The notes: a model not told the origin generated them from the letters alone. A DNA stretch of 64,000 nucleotides from Ceratobasidium sp. AG-K (GCA_037039685.1 JAWNGF010000002.1:2914001-2978000); one strand, 5' to 3'. Positions 11,299 to 24,002 are shown, numbered from the stretch's first letter. Numbers and translations: made by a program.

Positions 11299-11753
11299 TG
11301 TCGTGAGCTAGCTCACTCCATCGGACTCGCCCGTTATCTCGCCCGCCTGTCTCCCTCTTTGTGTTACGTTCCTGTTTCCGTTTGCCGCGTTGCCACCTTC
11401 TTGTGGTTATTCTGTTACCTTGTGTAACGCGGCTGTGCTTTGTACGAGTCATGTCTGTTTATACAGCATGACTCACATGGACACTCCTGACTGGCTTTCT
11501 CGTATGACTCGTGTGGCTGCGCTTTGTATGACTCGGCCGCTTTGTGAATATATATAGAGGACCAACAAGCCTGGTAAACCCAGCTTGTTTTGTCTCGTCA
11601 AACATCCCCTTTGAGTGACACTTTGAACCACCCCTACCCTCAAGAGCCTACAGACACTTAAGTGTGTTGCGGTTCAAGAGGTCACTTAGGTCTTAGTGCC
11701 GTCCCCTCTCCATCGCGGCTTGTCTCATAGCCACCAAGAAGAGGCTTACAACA
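11299..11753 (+). repeat. 5' LTR of element B
   Basis: TGTCGTGAGC...TTACAACA, 455 bp. The terminal ACGACA has become ACAACA by a CpG to CpA change. The transcript-start 12-mer is at 11582-11593 and the matching primer-binding site at 11756-11767. The LTR start carries a 14-bp palindrome GTGAGCTAGCTCAC. Confidence 0.96.
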
Positions 11754-11775
11754 TTACAAAACAAGCTTAACAAAC

Positions 11776-13779
11776 ATGTCCATTCAAGAGGACGCAGGGT
11801 CACGCCTCGCAACACCATTATCAATAAGAAGAGGACCAAGTAGGGCTTCGAGACCCACAAGTTCCCTCAACAAACAAGATATTGCACAAGCACGGGCGGG
11901 AGGACCAGCAAGGTCTCGCCCACAGAGCCAAGCTTCTATGCCAGGAACATTCAACACTGAGAACATTTCAGTCGTTCAGGAAGAACCTACCATGGTTACT
12001 AGGGAACCAGGGGATATTACTGATGACCCCACACCGGTCGCAATCCGAATCCCAATTTCAAATGCAAGCCCAGGACCCTCACGCCCGCTATGGCCTTTGG
12101 GATCCAGAAGACAGTTTTTTTCCCCCCAACCTGAGGCTCATGGAGGCGTATCCCTTGTTCCTATTAGACCACCTCCCACACCACACATTTCCCACGCCGC
12201 TCAAGTCCCACAGATCACAGGAACCATCACCAACGTCGGTCCAATCCAAATAAGCTCTCAAGCCGTGACACCAGTCAACCCTGCACCGCCATATGTACCA
12301 CAAGGGTATTCCCAGCAACCAACAGCAACTGAAGGCCAAGACGTCCCTAGGATTCCCAGCTCAAGTTCTAGCTCCAGCAATAGAACCGTGATTGGCAATC
12401 TGGACGACCTCGACGATCTTCACCTTGGAAGACACAACGCGCTCTTAAGGATTATTGATGGAATGAGGATAACTATCGATAGAAGACTCAACAGTTTAGA
12501 ACAATCCACCCAGATCTTAGCAAATAACCAACAAATCTTCAACGATTCCATCAACACCCTACAGGGAACACTCACGGATATTCTCAATGCCTCGAGAAAC
12601 AGCGAACATAATACCTTCCTAGTGGGGCAAGACGTAACCAGACTACGAAATGAGGTTACAAACACACAAGGACTTGTAAACAATATCCGCGAGGAACTCA
12701 ATACCACTAGGCAAGGGCAGTTTGAATGGAACGAAGCAGTAACTCAAGGCCTAGAAAACTTACGACAAGAGGGAAACGCTACTGCCACAAAAGTCACAAC
12801 AATACAAGAAACCATCAACAACCTTCGGGAAGAAATGGACGAAGCTTCCCTACATGCCGACCACCCTTCTAGACGATCAAAGTCCCCACCACATCCAGAA
12901 GCAGAATCAACCAGGATCGAGGAACTAGAACAAAGGCTTCAACGACTGACCGAGAACCCCAACTCCAGCGGAAGAACACTTCGCCCTAAAGTTACACGCC
13001 CAGATTCCTTCGATGGGAAGAAGGGAGAGGGTGCTGAAATGTTCATTACTCAAATGGAAAGTTATTTTGTCCGACTAGGCGATCAATATAACTCGCACGA
13101 AGAACGAGTCCGCGAAGCACTTGCCAACTTCAAGTCAGAAAACAAAGCAGCCACTCATTGGGCACAAGTACTGCTTCAATCACTAAATCGGGGAGAAAAT
13201 AACGAAAACCTAGCCTCATGGGAAAACTTCAAAACCCACTTCATGGAACAATTTAGCGACCCCAACAAAAAGGCAAAAGCCGAAATTGATATCCGGAAAT
13301 GCAGGCAAAACAATTCGGTAGCAAACTATGCTTCTGAGTTCCGATACTTATTGGTCGACGTCAACTGGGGACAGGAAGCACTGATCAACCAATTCAAGGA
13401 AGGACTGAAACCAGAAGTAAAAACCAAGCTAGCCCGATTCGAATTAACCCTAATTAACGAGGACGGAACGGAGCGGGAGCTGTCACTGGACCGGTGGATC
13501 TCAATTGCAATCTCCATTGACCAAAAATTGCAACAAATCAAGGCCTCTACAGGGAAGAAGGTACCCCAACCAACCGCTAGCGGACAATCCTCTACAAAGC
13601 GGCTACCCGACGAAGTATACAAAGCAAGGATAGCAACCAACCGCTGTCTGAAGTGCGGACAGGAAGGACACCGTTCATTCAAATGCCCGTCCAAGGAATG
13701 GATAACAACGGAACCTAGCGTTAAAGGAAGAGAGGCAACAATTATAGAAGACTCGGGAAAAGAAGGGTTCTCCCTCTAA
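11776..13779 (+). CDS. Gag of element B (667 aa, CCHC)
   Basis: A complete open frame starting 22 nt after the LTR. The order is: Pro/Ser/Arg-rich N-terminal 200 residues, a poly-Ser tract, a long helical region likely to form coiled coil (about 225-360), the Ty3-type capsid core with FITQMESYF, and a CCHC knuckle (C-x2-C-x4-H-x4-C, near residue 625). Structural protein that packages element RNA. The stop codon is 16 nt downstream of a GGGAAAA slippery heptamer. Confidence 0.95.
   Translation: MSIQEDAGSRLATPLSIRRGPSRASRPTSSLNKQDIAQARAGGPARSRPQSQASMPGTFNTENISVVQEEPTMVTREPGDITDDPTPVAIRIPISNASPGPSRPLWPLGSRRQFFSPQPEAHGGVSLVPIRPPPTPHISHAAQVPQITGTITNVGPIQISSQAVTPVNPAPPYVPQGYSQQPTATEGQDVPRIPSSSSSSSNRTVIGNLDDLDDLHLGRHNALLRIIDGMRITIDRRLNSLEQSTQILANNQQIFNDSINTLQGTLTDILNASRNSEHNTFLVGQDVTRLRNEVTNTQGLVNNIREELNTTRQGQFEWNEAVTQGLENLRQEGNATATKVTTIQETINNLREEMDEASLHADHPSRRSKSPPHPEAESTRIEELEQRLQRLTENPNSSGRTLRPKVTRPDSFDGKKGEGAEMFITQMESYFVRLGDQYNSHEERVREALANFKSENKAATHWAQVLLQSLNRGENNENLASWENFKTHFMEQFSDPNKKAKAEIDIRKCRQNNSVANYASEFRYLLVDVNWGQEALINQFKEGLKPEVKTKLARFELTLINEDGTERELSLDRWISIAISIDQKLQQIKASTGKKVPQPTASGQSSTKRLPDEVYKARIATNRCLKCGQEGHRSFKCPSKEWITTEPSVKGREATIIEDSGKEGFSL
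13755..13761 (+). promoter_or_regulatory. Candidate -1 ribosomal frameshift site (GGGAAAA), gag to pol
   Basis: GGGAAAA lies in the gag frame as tcG GGA AAA, the X XXY YYZ register needed for tandem -1 slippage. The -1 frame is then open straight into pol. About six bases downstream, TTCTCC can pair with GGAGA beyond the gag stop, a possible stimulatory stem. The heptamer is kept in every copy: Y 39851-39857 (minus), A 8093-8099 (minus), Z 20172-20178, C 27475-27481, E 33219-33225 and the divergent D 46918-46924. Frameshifting itself is inferred, not shown. Confidence 0.75.
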
Positions 13780-13781
13780 CT

Positions 13782-16700
13782 GTGTGTGGAGAGACAAAAA
13801 AACCGGCAACGGAAACAATGTACTTTAGAGCAACAAATGAATCAACCATTGTTTACGCGAACGTTGCCGGAATCACAGAACCTATCCCAACCCTCATCGA
13901 TTCTGGAGCATCAAAGAACTTCTTGGACATCTCTTGGGCTCGATCCAACAATATTCCACTCATGGAACTTTCCACTCCTAGAAGAGTAATCGGTATCCAG
14001 GGGAAGGAACTCTCTCACCAAATACGTTTCAAAGCTAAACTGGAACTAGAGGTAGAAGGAAGAACCTTCAAACAAGTCTTCTTCGCTATGCCTACTGGAG
14101 AAACTAAACTTATCCTAGGACTGGAATGGTTAGAAGAAGCAAACCCTGTCATCGATTGGAAAACGAAGCACATATCATGGCGGCCAGAGCCCATCCAAGC
14201 AAAAACAGCCTCAATAGACGACCTACCCGAAGAATTCAAGGAATTTGCCGACGTCTTCAGCGAAGAGAAATTCAAAAGAATCCCGGATCATCGCCCATAC
14301 GACTGCGCCATCGACTTCAAGGAAGGTGCTGAACTTCCGAAACCGGCCAGACCGATTCCACTCTCTCCAGCAGAGTCAATTGCACTAAGAGAATACTTGG
14401 ATGAAGAAATCGCAGCGGGTGTCGTAAGCTTCTTCTTGGTGGCTATGAGGCAAGCCGCGACAGAGAGTGGACGGCACTAAGACCTAAGTGGCCTCTTGAA
14501 CCGCAACACACTTAAGTGTCTGTAGGCCCTTGAGGGTAGGGGTGGTTCTAAGTGTCACTCAAAGGGGATGTTTTGACGAGACAAAACAAGCTGGGGTTAC
14601 CAGGCTTGTTGGTCCTCTATATATATTCACAAAGTGGCTGAGTCATACAAGGCGCAGCCACATGAGTCATACAAAAACAGCCAGTCAGGAGTGTCCATGT
14701 GAGTCATGCTGTATGAACAGACATGACTCGTACAAAAGGCACAGCCGCGTTACACAATGTAACAGAGTAACCACAAGAAGGTGGCAACGCGGCAAACGGA
14801 AACGGAAACGGAAACACAACAGAAAAGAAGGGAACAGGCGGGCGAGACAACAGGTGAGTCCGATGGAGTGAGCTGGCTCACGACAGCGGGAAAGATCCGA
14901 CCAAGCAAATCACCCATTGCATCACCTTGTTTCTTTGTCAAAAAACCGATCGATCAAAAGAATCCAGGGGCAGTACGCCAACTACGACTTGTTCAAGACC
15001 TCAGAGGAGTAAACGCCATTACAAAGGACGACAGATTCCCAATGCCCCTAATGGAAGACCTCCTGGATAAAATCAAGGACGCGAAAATTTTCTCCAAGAT
15101 CGATCTGCGCATGGGTTTCAACAATATCAGAATTAGGGAAGGGGACGAATGGAAGACAGCTTTCAGAACAAAAGAAGGACTGTTCGAATACGTCGTCATG
15201 CCTTTTGGACTAAAAAACGCGCCCGCCATTTTCCAAAGATATATGAATCACATCTTCCATGATCTTATCGACGTATGTGTCATAGTATACATTGACGACA
15301 TCCTAGTCTTCTCTAAGGACAGAAGCCAACATGCCGTGGATGTCAGAAGAGTGCTAAAGATCTTACTGGAGGAAAATCTATTCGCAAAGCTTCCAAAATG
15401 CGAATTCTTTGTCACCAAATTGACATATACTGGACTTGGAATCAGTGATTCAGGCATCTCAATGGAGGAAGAAAAGGTCAAGGCAATAAAAGAATGGAAG
15501 GAACCAAGAACGGTCAAGCAAGTCCAAGCATTCCTAGGATTCGCAAATTTCTACCGAAGATTCGTACCGAATTTCAGCCGATTAGCAAAACCCCTGACAA
15601 CATTGACAAGGAAGGAGAACAAATGGGAATGGGGAAACGATCAGCAGGAAGCATTTGAAGCCCTAAAAACAGAAATCAGCAAGGAACCCACTCTACGCCA
15701 TCCAAACCCTGACAAACCCTTTTTCTTGGAAACAGACGCAAGTGGAGTAGCAATGGGAGCAATCCTGTCGCAAAGGCAAGATGATGGCTACCTGCACCCT
15801 ATTGCTTTTCTCTCAAAATCTTTCAACGAAGCTCAACTCAACTACGACGTCCACGATAAAGAACTTATGGCAATCATAGAATCTTTAACACACTGGAGGC
15901 TATACCTTGAAGGAACAAAGGACCCTATCACCATCTACACCGATCATAGGAACCTACAGTTCTGGAAGGAAGCAAGAACATTCAACCGTCGACACGCAAG
16001 ATGGCACCAATTGCTTGCTTCCTATAACTTTGACATCATATACCGCCCTGGAATCCTGTCATCGAAACCGGACCTGTTGTCAAGACGGTCAGACCATGAA
16101 GATACCCCCACGCCTGAACAAGTTATGATATCTGTCGAAAGGTTCAAGGGGTTTATGGGACAAGTAGACACAGACATCATAGAGACTATCAAGGAGGCAC
16201 AGGAAACAGACGAAGGGTTGGCACAAATCAAAGAAATCTGCAAATCAAGGGAAACGCTACCAAAAACCCTACAACACAGTGCAAAAGATTACGATTTCAA
16301 GGAGGGACTACTATGGTTCAAGGGAAGGATTTACGTGCCAGAAGATAAGGAATCCAGACTGGCCATCATGCGAGTTCACCACGACTCAAAAATCGCGGGT
16401 CATCAAGGACAAGCTAGAACATTGGAACTAATATCGAGAAGATACTTCTGGCCGGGAATGAAGCAAAGCGTAAACAGATACGTGGAATCCTGTGAGACTT
16501 GCCAACGGACGAAGGGATCAAAATCGATAGTTCCGGTCAAGCCTCTGGAAATTCCAAAAGGACCATGGGAAGACATAGCGTTCGACTTCGTTGTGAAATT
16601 ACCAAAATCGAAAGGAGCAGATAGCATTTTAGTAGTGGTGGACCGATTCTCAAGAATGGCGCATTTCATACCCTGCAAGGAATCTCACACGGCAAGCGAC

Positions 16701-18167
16701 CTGGCAAATCTTTTTGTCACAAACGTTTGGAAACTGCACGGTTTTCCAAAGAGCACAATCTCAGACTGAGGGACTACTTTCAATTCCAAACTTATGAAAG
16801 CCATTTATGAGAAAATTGGAACTAGCCCGGGTTTCAGTACTGCCTACCACCCCCAAACAGATGGAATAACGGAGAGAATCAATCAATGGATGGAAGGCTG
16901 GCTACGATCATTTGTCAACTACCGACAGGATGATTGGGCGGATTTGTTACCGATTGCGGAATTCAGCTACAATCTACAGAAGCACCGCGTAACAGGTAGT
17001 TCCCCTTTCGAAATTGTCTACGGGAGGGAACCACTGTGGAACGTCTCAGCAGAAAAATCAGCGGTTCCGGAAGCAAACAACATCAGAGAAAAATGGCGTA
17101 AAATCCACGACGAAGCAATTGCATCAATGGAAAGCCAAAGGCTCCCAGAAGAAGAGCCAAGAAATGTGTACCAGGAAAGAGATCTAGTATGGCTGTTGGG
17201 AAAGAACATTCAAACAAAAAGACCCTCAAAGAAGCTGGATAACAAAAAGCACGGGCCATTTGTGGTGAAGCAAAGGATAGGGTCACACGCTTATGAGCTC
17301 ACTTTGCCGGCAACAATGAGGGTGCACCCTGTTTTCCACATTGATCTGCTCAGCCCTTACAAAGAAGACACAGAGTTCAGCCGAAACCAACCCCGACCAC
17401 CGCCGATCATAACACAAGAAGGAGAAGAGGAATACGAAGTAGAAAAAATCATTGATTGGAAGAAAACAAAGGATGGACTTTTCTACAGGGTCAGATGGAA
17501 GGGTTATGGGGACGAAGAAGACACAGAACAAAGGGCAGAAGATTTTGGCCACCTGTCCAAGATCATCAAGGACTTGCTACGCCGACACCCTGAGGCTCCA
17601 ACACCTTCTAACTATGTCCCAGGGAAGATAAAAGGGAGGGGGGGAGCAGCCAGTAGTGATATCTGCAAAACTTGCAACTACTCCAAGCTTCACTCCTCAC
17701 TCTACTCACTAAATCTTCTCTGTTGTCTACAATGCCTGCCGTCACCCGCTCCACCATTGCCAACAACCTCACCCGTGTCCTTGACGGACCAGCGTTCGCT
17801 ACGGCGAGAATCCTTGACGCTGGGGCCGCTCTCTACATCTTCAAAAGGTCCCAGCAAGGCTCTGGAAGAATGCATTTTAGGGCGTCGGACGATATCTTGC
17901 ACTCGGACTTGGGAGAATTCCAGTGGGTCGGAAAGAAATGGCCGACACGCATGCAACTCCTACGAAAGGACATCTTCGTTTGCCGAGGATGCGCGGCGTT
18001 CCAGGTTTCGGAGGTTGTCCTCCTTTCCACCCATATGCTCGGAGTCGTGGAATGGGGACAAGAAGGGGCATACTCAAGCGAATGGGTACCGGGATATGAT
18101 GGGAGACCACCAACACTCAGACCCAGGTGGAACGACACTTGGGACGCCAACTATGAAAAGGACCTGA
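13782..18167 (+). pseudogene. Pol of element B, broken by a solo LTR and a TGA
   Basis: The protease (DSGAS) and start of RT are open to 14419. A solo LTR plus TSD (471 nt, a multiple of three) then interrupts the frame with internal stops, and the same frame resumes at 14886. RT (YIDD), RNase H and the integrase zinc finger follow. A TGA at 16767-16769 replaces the Arg after the second integrase Asp (SDRGTTF in A and C); it is a single CGA to TGA change. The frame then continues through GPF and chromodomain to 18167. Apart from these two lesions the catalytic residues are intact. Confidence 0.94.
14420..14885 (-). repeat. Solo LTR inside pol of element B
   Basis: A 466-bp LTR of the main family in minus orientation (TGTCGTAAGC...GGCTCACGACA), with a perfect TSD GCGGG at 14415-14419 and 14886-14890. 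No internal sequence remains. Confidence 0.96.
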
Positions 18168-18496
18168 GCGACTGGAAGATGGAGAGGGGCAGATACCAGA
18201 GGGAGAAGATCGAATGGGAACCTTACTGGTGGAAGAGGGAGGAGACTGACGTGTCGGCATGGAAGGAGGCAGAGCCCGATGTGCGACAATGGGATGGGGA
18301 TTTTGTGGAGGCCCAGAAGAGGGTTTTGGACTGGTCCAAGGCGGACTGGACGAAGGAAGAAACTTGGGAAGAATGGGAGAAGTTCTCGGACGAACCGGGA
18401 AATACCGTCTTCAATCCCATCGACCTAACCTTGGAGGACGAAGAGGGGTTGGAAGAATATATGTTGAAGAAGGAAAAAGACTGTGCAGTGCAGTAG
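17732..18496 (+). CDS. ORF3 of element B (254 aa)
   Basis: Intact third ORF starting MPAVTRS with A at -3, in the -1 phase relative to pol and overlapping its last ~145 codons. Same layout as in A: CxxC at about 84-87, Trp/Glu-rich C-terminal third, and terminal IDLTLEDEEG motif of SUMO-interacting type. It ends 41 nt before the 3' LTR, leaving only the polypurine tract (GGGGGGAGT) between them. Confidence 0.85.
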   Translation: MPAVTRSTIANNLTRVLDGPAFATARILDAGAALYIFKRSQQGSGRMHFRASDDILHSDLGEFQWVGKKWPTRMQLLRKDIFVCRGCAAFQVSEVVLLSTHMLGVVEWGQEGAYSSEWVPGYDGRPPTLRPRWNDTWDANYEKDLSDWKMERGRYQREKIEWEPYWWKREETDVSAWKEAEPDVRQWDGDFVEAQKRVLDWSKADWTKEETWEEWEKFSDEPGNTVFNPIDLTLEDEEGLEEYMLKKEKDCAVQ

Positions 18497-18537
18497 GTCC
18501 GTTCAGGTCCCCCAAACGGACTCTTAGGGGGGAGTAA

Positions 18538-18992
18538 TGTCGTGAGCTAGCTCACTCCATCGGACTCGCCCGTTGTCTCGCCCGCCTGTCTCCCTCTTTG
18601 TGTTACGTTCCCGTTTCCGTTTGCCGCGTTGCCACCTTCTTGTGGTTATTCTGTTACCTTGTGTAACGCGGCTGTGCTTTGTACGAGTCATGTCTGTTTA
18701 TACAGCATGACTCACATGGACACTCCTGACTGGCTTTCTCGTATGACTCGTGTGGCTGCGCTTTGTATGACTCGGCCGCTTTGTGAATATATATAGAGGA
18801 CCAACAAGCCTGGTAAACCCAGCTTGTTTTGTCTCGTCAAACATCCCCTTTGAGTGACACTTTGAACCACCCCTACCCTCAAGAGCCTACAGACACTTAA
18901 GTGTGTTGCGGTTCAAGAGGTCACTTAGGTCTTAGTGCCGTCCACTCTCCATCGCGGCTTGTCTCATAGCCACCAAGAAGAGGCTTACGACA
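18538..18992 (+). repeat. 3' LTR of element B
   Basis: A 455-bp LTR ending TTACGACA, directly after the GGGGGGAGTAA polypurine tract. Followed by the TSD AAATC and the continuation of Z's gag. Confidence 0.96.
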
Positions 18993-20196
18993 AAATCTTT
19001 GACGATTCCCTCAACAACCTTCAAGGAACCTTGACAGATATCCTTACTGCCACACAAAACAGTGAACACAACAGCTTCCTGGTTGGGCAAGATGTAATCT
19101 GCTTGAGAAACGAAGTCACAAACACACAAGGACTAGTAAACAATGTACAGGAAGATCTTAACACCACGAGACAGGCACAATTAGCCTGGAACGAAGCAGT
19201 CACCCAAGGACTAGAAGGACTAAGGGGAGACAGAAGGATTGCTATTGATGCAATCAATAACATGCGCAAACAGATGGACAAAGTATCCCTACATGCCGTA
19301 TCCCCCCCCACCCTGAAGCAGAATCTACCAGACTCAATGAATTAGAACAAAGGATACGTCAGCTCTCTGAAAACCCCAACAACAGAAGGGAAGCCAGACA
19401 TCCAAAAGTAACTAGACCAGAGGCTTTTAACGGGAAGAAGGGAGAAGGAGCAGAAATCTTCATCACCCAAATGGAAAGCTACTTTGCCAGGTTGGGCAAC
19501 CAGTACAGCTTGGGACAAGAACAAATTAGAGAAGCACTAGCCAACTTCAAATCAGACAACAGGTCCGCTACACATTGGGCTCAAGTCCTACTACGGTCTA
19601 TGAACAATGGAGTTCCAGACCCAAACCTAGGATTGTGGGAAACATTCAAATCACACTTCATGGAGGAATTTAGCAACCCTAACAAGAAGGCCAAGGCGGA
19701 GGCCGATATCCGAAAAAGCAAGCAAATCAATTCAGTAGCAAACTATGCAACAGAATTCCGATTTCACATGGTAGATGTGAATTGGGGGGAAGAAGCCCTT
19801 ATCAACCAATTCAAGGAAGGACTCAAGCCGGAAATCAAAACAGAATTGGCACGATTTGAACTTTCCCTTATCAACAAAGATGGAACTGAAAGGCACCTTA
19901 ACCTTAACCAATGGATCACTCTTGCGATCTCCATCGACCAGAAATTGCAACAGATCAAGGCATCCACTGGAAAGAAAACACCCCAAGCAACCACCGCTGG
20001 GCAAGCCTCTACAAAACGACTTCCAGATGAAGTATACAAGGCAAGAATAGCATCAAACCAATGTCTGAAGTGTGGTCAAGAAGGTCACCGCTCGCTCAAA
20101 TGCTCATCCAAGGAATGGATAACAACTGAGCCCAGCATAAAAGGAAGAGAAGCTACGATCATAGAAGACTTGGGAAAAGAAGGGGTCTCCCTCTAA
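18993..20196 (+). pseudogene. Element Z gag, C-terminal piece
   Basis: Resumes at NNQQIF after insertion B. It is frameshifted near 19300 at a run of C (cccccccc) and then open from about 19330 to the stop. It contains the FITQMESYF capsid motif and a CCHC knuckle (CLKCGQEGHRSLKC). GGGAAAA at 20172-20178 precedes the stop. Confidence 0.9.
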
Positions 20197-20198
20197 CT

Positions 20199-23100
20199 GT
20201 GTGTGGAGAGACCAAAGAACCGGCAGTGGAAACAATGTACTTTAGAGCAACAAACAAATCAACCATTGTTTACACAAGCATTGCCAGAATCACAGAACCA
20301 GTCCCTACTCTCATTGATTCAGGAGCTTCTAAAAACTTTATGGACATCTCTTGGGCCTGCTCCAACAACATTCCTCTCATTGAACTTCCCTCTCCACAAA
20401 AAGTAAATGGCATCCAGGGAAAAGAACTCTCACACCAAATACGCTTCAAGGCCAAGCTTGTACTGGACATAGAAGGAAAACCCTTCAAACAAATCTTTTT
20501 CGCTATGCCTACTGGAGAAACCAAGCTCATTTTAGGACTTGAATGGTTAGAAGAAGCAAACCCGAATATTGACTGGAAAACGAAGCACATATCATGGCAA
20601 CCAGAACCCATACAGGCAAGAACAGCCTCAATAGACGACCTACCAGAAGAATTCAAAGAATTTGCCAATGTGTTTAGTGAAGAAAAGTTCAGGAGAATTC
20701 TGGATCATTGCCCATACAACTGCGCCATCGACTTCAAGGAGGGGGCTGAACTTCGAAAACCGGCCAGACCTATCCCGCTCTCACCAGCCGAATCAATTGC
20801 ACTAAGGGAATACTTGGATGAGGAAATTGCCGCCGGGAAAATTTGACCTAGCAAATCCCCCATTGCATCACCTTGTTTCTTTGTCAAAAAACCTATCAAT
20901 CCAAGGAATCCAGAAGCAGTGCAACAATTACGACTTGTTCAAGACCTCAGAGGAGTGAACGCCATTACAAGGGACAACAGGTTTCCAATGCCCTTAATGG
21001 AAGATCTTCTGGATAAAATCAAGTATGCAAAAATCTTCTCCAAAATCGATCTGCGCATGGGTTTCAACAATATCAGAATTAAAGAAGGGGATGAATGGAA
21101 GACAGCCTTCAGAACCAAAGAAGGCCTGTTTGAATACATTGTCCTGCCTTTTGGACTAAAAAATGCACCCGCCATTTTCCAAAGATACATGAACCACATC
21201 TTCCATGACCTTATCGACATATGTGTCATAGTATACATCAACGACATCCTAGTCTTCTCTAAGAACAGAAGCCAACATACTATAGATGTCAGGAAGGTGC
21301 TGAAGATCTTACTGGATGAAAACCTATTTGCAAAGCTCCCAAAATGCGAATTCTTTGTCACCAAACTTACATATACCAGACTTGGAATCAGTGATTCTGG
21401 CATCTCTGTGGAGGAAGAGCAGGTCAAGGCAATAAAGAAATGGAAGGAACCAAAAACAGTCAAGCAAGTTCAGGCGTTCCTAGGATTTGCAAACTTCTAC
21501 CAAAGATTTGTACCAAATTTTAGCCATTTAGCAAAACCCTTGACAACCCTGACAAGAAAGGATAACAAATGGAAATGGGAAAAGGATCAACAGGAGGCCT
21601 TTGATGCCCTGAAAACAGAAATTAGCAAGGAGCCCACACTACGCCATCCTGACCCCAAGAAACCCTTTTTCCTGGAAACGGATGCTAGCAGAGTAGCAAT
21701 GGGGGCAATTCTGTCTCAAAGGCAAGACGATGGCTACCTACACCTGATAGCGTTCCTGTCAAAATCCTTCAATGAGGCCCAGCTCAACTACGACGTCCAC
21801 AACAAAGAACTTATGGCAATCATAGAATCATTGACACATTGGAGGTTATACCTTGAGGGAACAAAGGATCCAATCACTATCTACACCGATCACAGGAATC
21901 TACAGTTTTGGAAGGAAGCAAGAACGTTCAACTGTCAACACACAAGATGGCATCAACTACTGGCTTCCTACAACTTTGATATCATATACCATCCTGGAAT
22001 CCTTTCGTCTAAACTGGACCTGTTGTCAAGACAATCTGACCATGAGAATATTCCCACACTGGAACAAATCATGATATCCATGGAAAAATTTAAAGGATTT
22101 ATGGGGCAGATGGACACAGACATTATGGCAACTATCAAGGAAGCACAAGAAACTGATGAGGGACTGGCAAGAGTCAAGGAAATCTGCGAATCAAGGGAAA
22201 TGTTACCAAGAACCCTACAACATAGTGCAAAGGATTACAACTTCAAGGAAGGACTAATATGGTACAAAGGGAAAATTTACATCCTGGAAGATAAGGAGGC
22301 CAGACTGTCCATCATGCGACTACACCACAACTCTAGGATTGCAGGTCATCAGGGACAAGCCAGCACATTGGAACTTATATCAAGAAGATACTTCTGGCCA
22401 GGGATGAAGCAGAGTGTAAACAGATACGTGGAATCCTGCAAGACCTGCCAACAAACAAGGGGATCAAAGTCAATAGTACCGATCAAACCTCTAGAAATCC
22501 CAAAAGGTCCCTGGGAAGACATAGCATTTGACTTTGTAGTAAAATTGCTGAAGTCCAGAGGGTCAGATAGCATCATGGTAGTGGTGGACCGGTTCTCAAG
22601 AATGGCACATTTCATACCCTGCAAGGAATCTCACACAGCAAGCGAGCTGGCAAATCTTTTTGTCACAAATGTCTGGAAACTACACGGCTTTCAAAAAAGC
22701 ATGATCTCAGACCAAGGGACTACTTTCAATTCAAGACTTATAAAGGCCATTTACGAGAGAATTGGAACTACCCAAGTTTCAGCACTGCGTACCACCCCCA
22801 GACAGATGGAGTGACAGAGAGAATCAACCAATAGATGGAAGGCTGGCTGTGATCCTTTGTCAACTACTGGCAAGATGATTGGGCGGACTTGTTACCAATT
22901 GCAGAATTCAGTTATAATCTGCAGAAGCACCGTGTAACGGGTAGTTCCCCTTTTGCAATAGTCTATGGCAGGGAACCACTGTGGAACATCTCATCAGAAG
23001 AGACGACGGTTCCTGAAGCAAACACCATTACAGAAAAATGGCGTAACATCCACGACAAAGCAATTGCATCAATGGAAAACCAAAGGCTCCCGGAGGAAGA

Positions 23101-23546
23101 ACCGAAAAACAAGTACCAGGAAGGAGATTTAGTATGGCTGTTGGGAAGAAACATCCAAACAAAAAGACCCTCAAAGAAACTGGACAATAAGAAGCATGGA
23201 CCATTTGTTGTGAAGCAAAAAATATGTTCACACACTTATGAGCTCACTTTGCCAGCAACAATGAGGGTGCACCCTGTCTTCCACATCAACTTGCTCAGCC
23301 CTTACATAGAAGACACGGAGTTCAAGCAAAACCAACCCCGACCCCCGCCGATCATTACCAAAGAAGGGGAAGAAGAATATGAAGTAGAAAGGATTCTGGA
23401 CTGGAAGGAGACCAAGGATGGTCTTTTTTACAGGGTCAGATGGAAGGGATATGGAGACAAAGAAGACACGGAACAGAAGGCGGAAGATTTTGGACATTTA
23501 TCCAAGATCATCAAGGACTTTCTATGTCGGCACCCCAAAGCTCCCA
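20199..23546 (+). pseudogene. Element Z pol, main part
   Basis: Protease (DSGAS) to a TGA at 20844-20846 (Arg of GKIRPSKS lost), then the same frame through RT, RNase H and integrase. The RT box reads YIND instead of YIDD (AAC codon 21240-21242), removing a catalytic Asp. RNase H has a Gly to Arg next to TDAS. A one-base deletion near 22775 and stops near 22830-22855 (TGG to TAG, CGA to TGA) break the integrase core. It ends in the chromodomain tail at TCCCA, where element E is inserted; the tail continues at 37987. Confidence 0.92.
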
Positions 23547-24002
23547 TGTCGTGAGCCAGCTCACTCCATCGGACTCGCCTATTGTCTCACCCGCCTGTCT
23601 TCTTCTTTGTGTTGTGTTTCTGTTTCTGTTTGCCGCGTTGCCACCTTCTTGTGGTTATTCTGTTACATTGTGTAACGCGGCTGTGCTTTTTACGAGTCAT
23701 GTCTGTTTATACAGCATGACTCACATGGACACTCCTGACTGGCTGTCTTGTATGACTCGTGTGGCTGCGCCCTGTATGACTCGGACTCTTTGTGGTTATA
23801 TATAGAGGACCAACAAGCCTGGTAACCCCAGCTTGTTTTGTCTCGTCAAAACATCCCCTTTGAGTGACACTTAGAACCACCCCTACCCTCAAGAGCCTAC
23901 AGACACTTAAGTGTGTTGCAGTTCAAGAGGTCACTTAGGTCTTAGTGCCGTCCACTCTCCGTCGCGGCTTGTCTCATAGCCACCAAGAAGAAGCTTACGA
24001 CA
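23547..24002 (+). repeat. 5' LTR of element E
   Basis: A 456-bp LTR. The transcript-start 12-mer is at 23830-23841 and the complementary primer-binding site at 24005-24016. Confidence 0.95.

Larger units (their letters stand above)
11299..18992 (+). mobile_element. Ty3/gypsy chromovirus element B
   Basis: LTRs at 11299-11753 and 18538-18992 (455 bp, 4 differences by eye). TSD AAATC at 11294-11298 and 18993-18997, within Z's gag. Net length without the internal solo LTR is 7223 bp. Gag and ORF3 are intact; pol is broken by the solo LTR and by one TGA. Confidence 0.97.

Noticed and set aside
14530..14871. ORF of 113 codons within the solo LTR, and similar 60-100 codon ORFs in other LTRs
   Set aside because: They recur only because the LTRs are repeated, lack conserved starts, and are antisense or in the leader. 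No evidence of coding.
14781..16769. The 662-codon frame as a separate pol with its own N-terminus
   Set aside because: Its first ~35 codons come from the solo LTR; it is simply the continuation of element B pol in the same frame.
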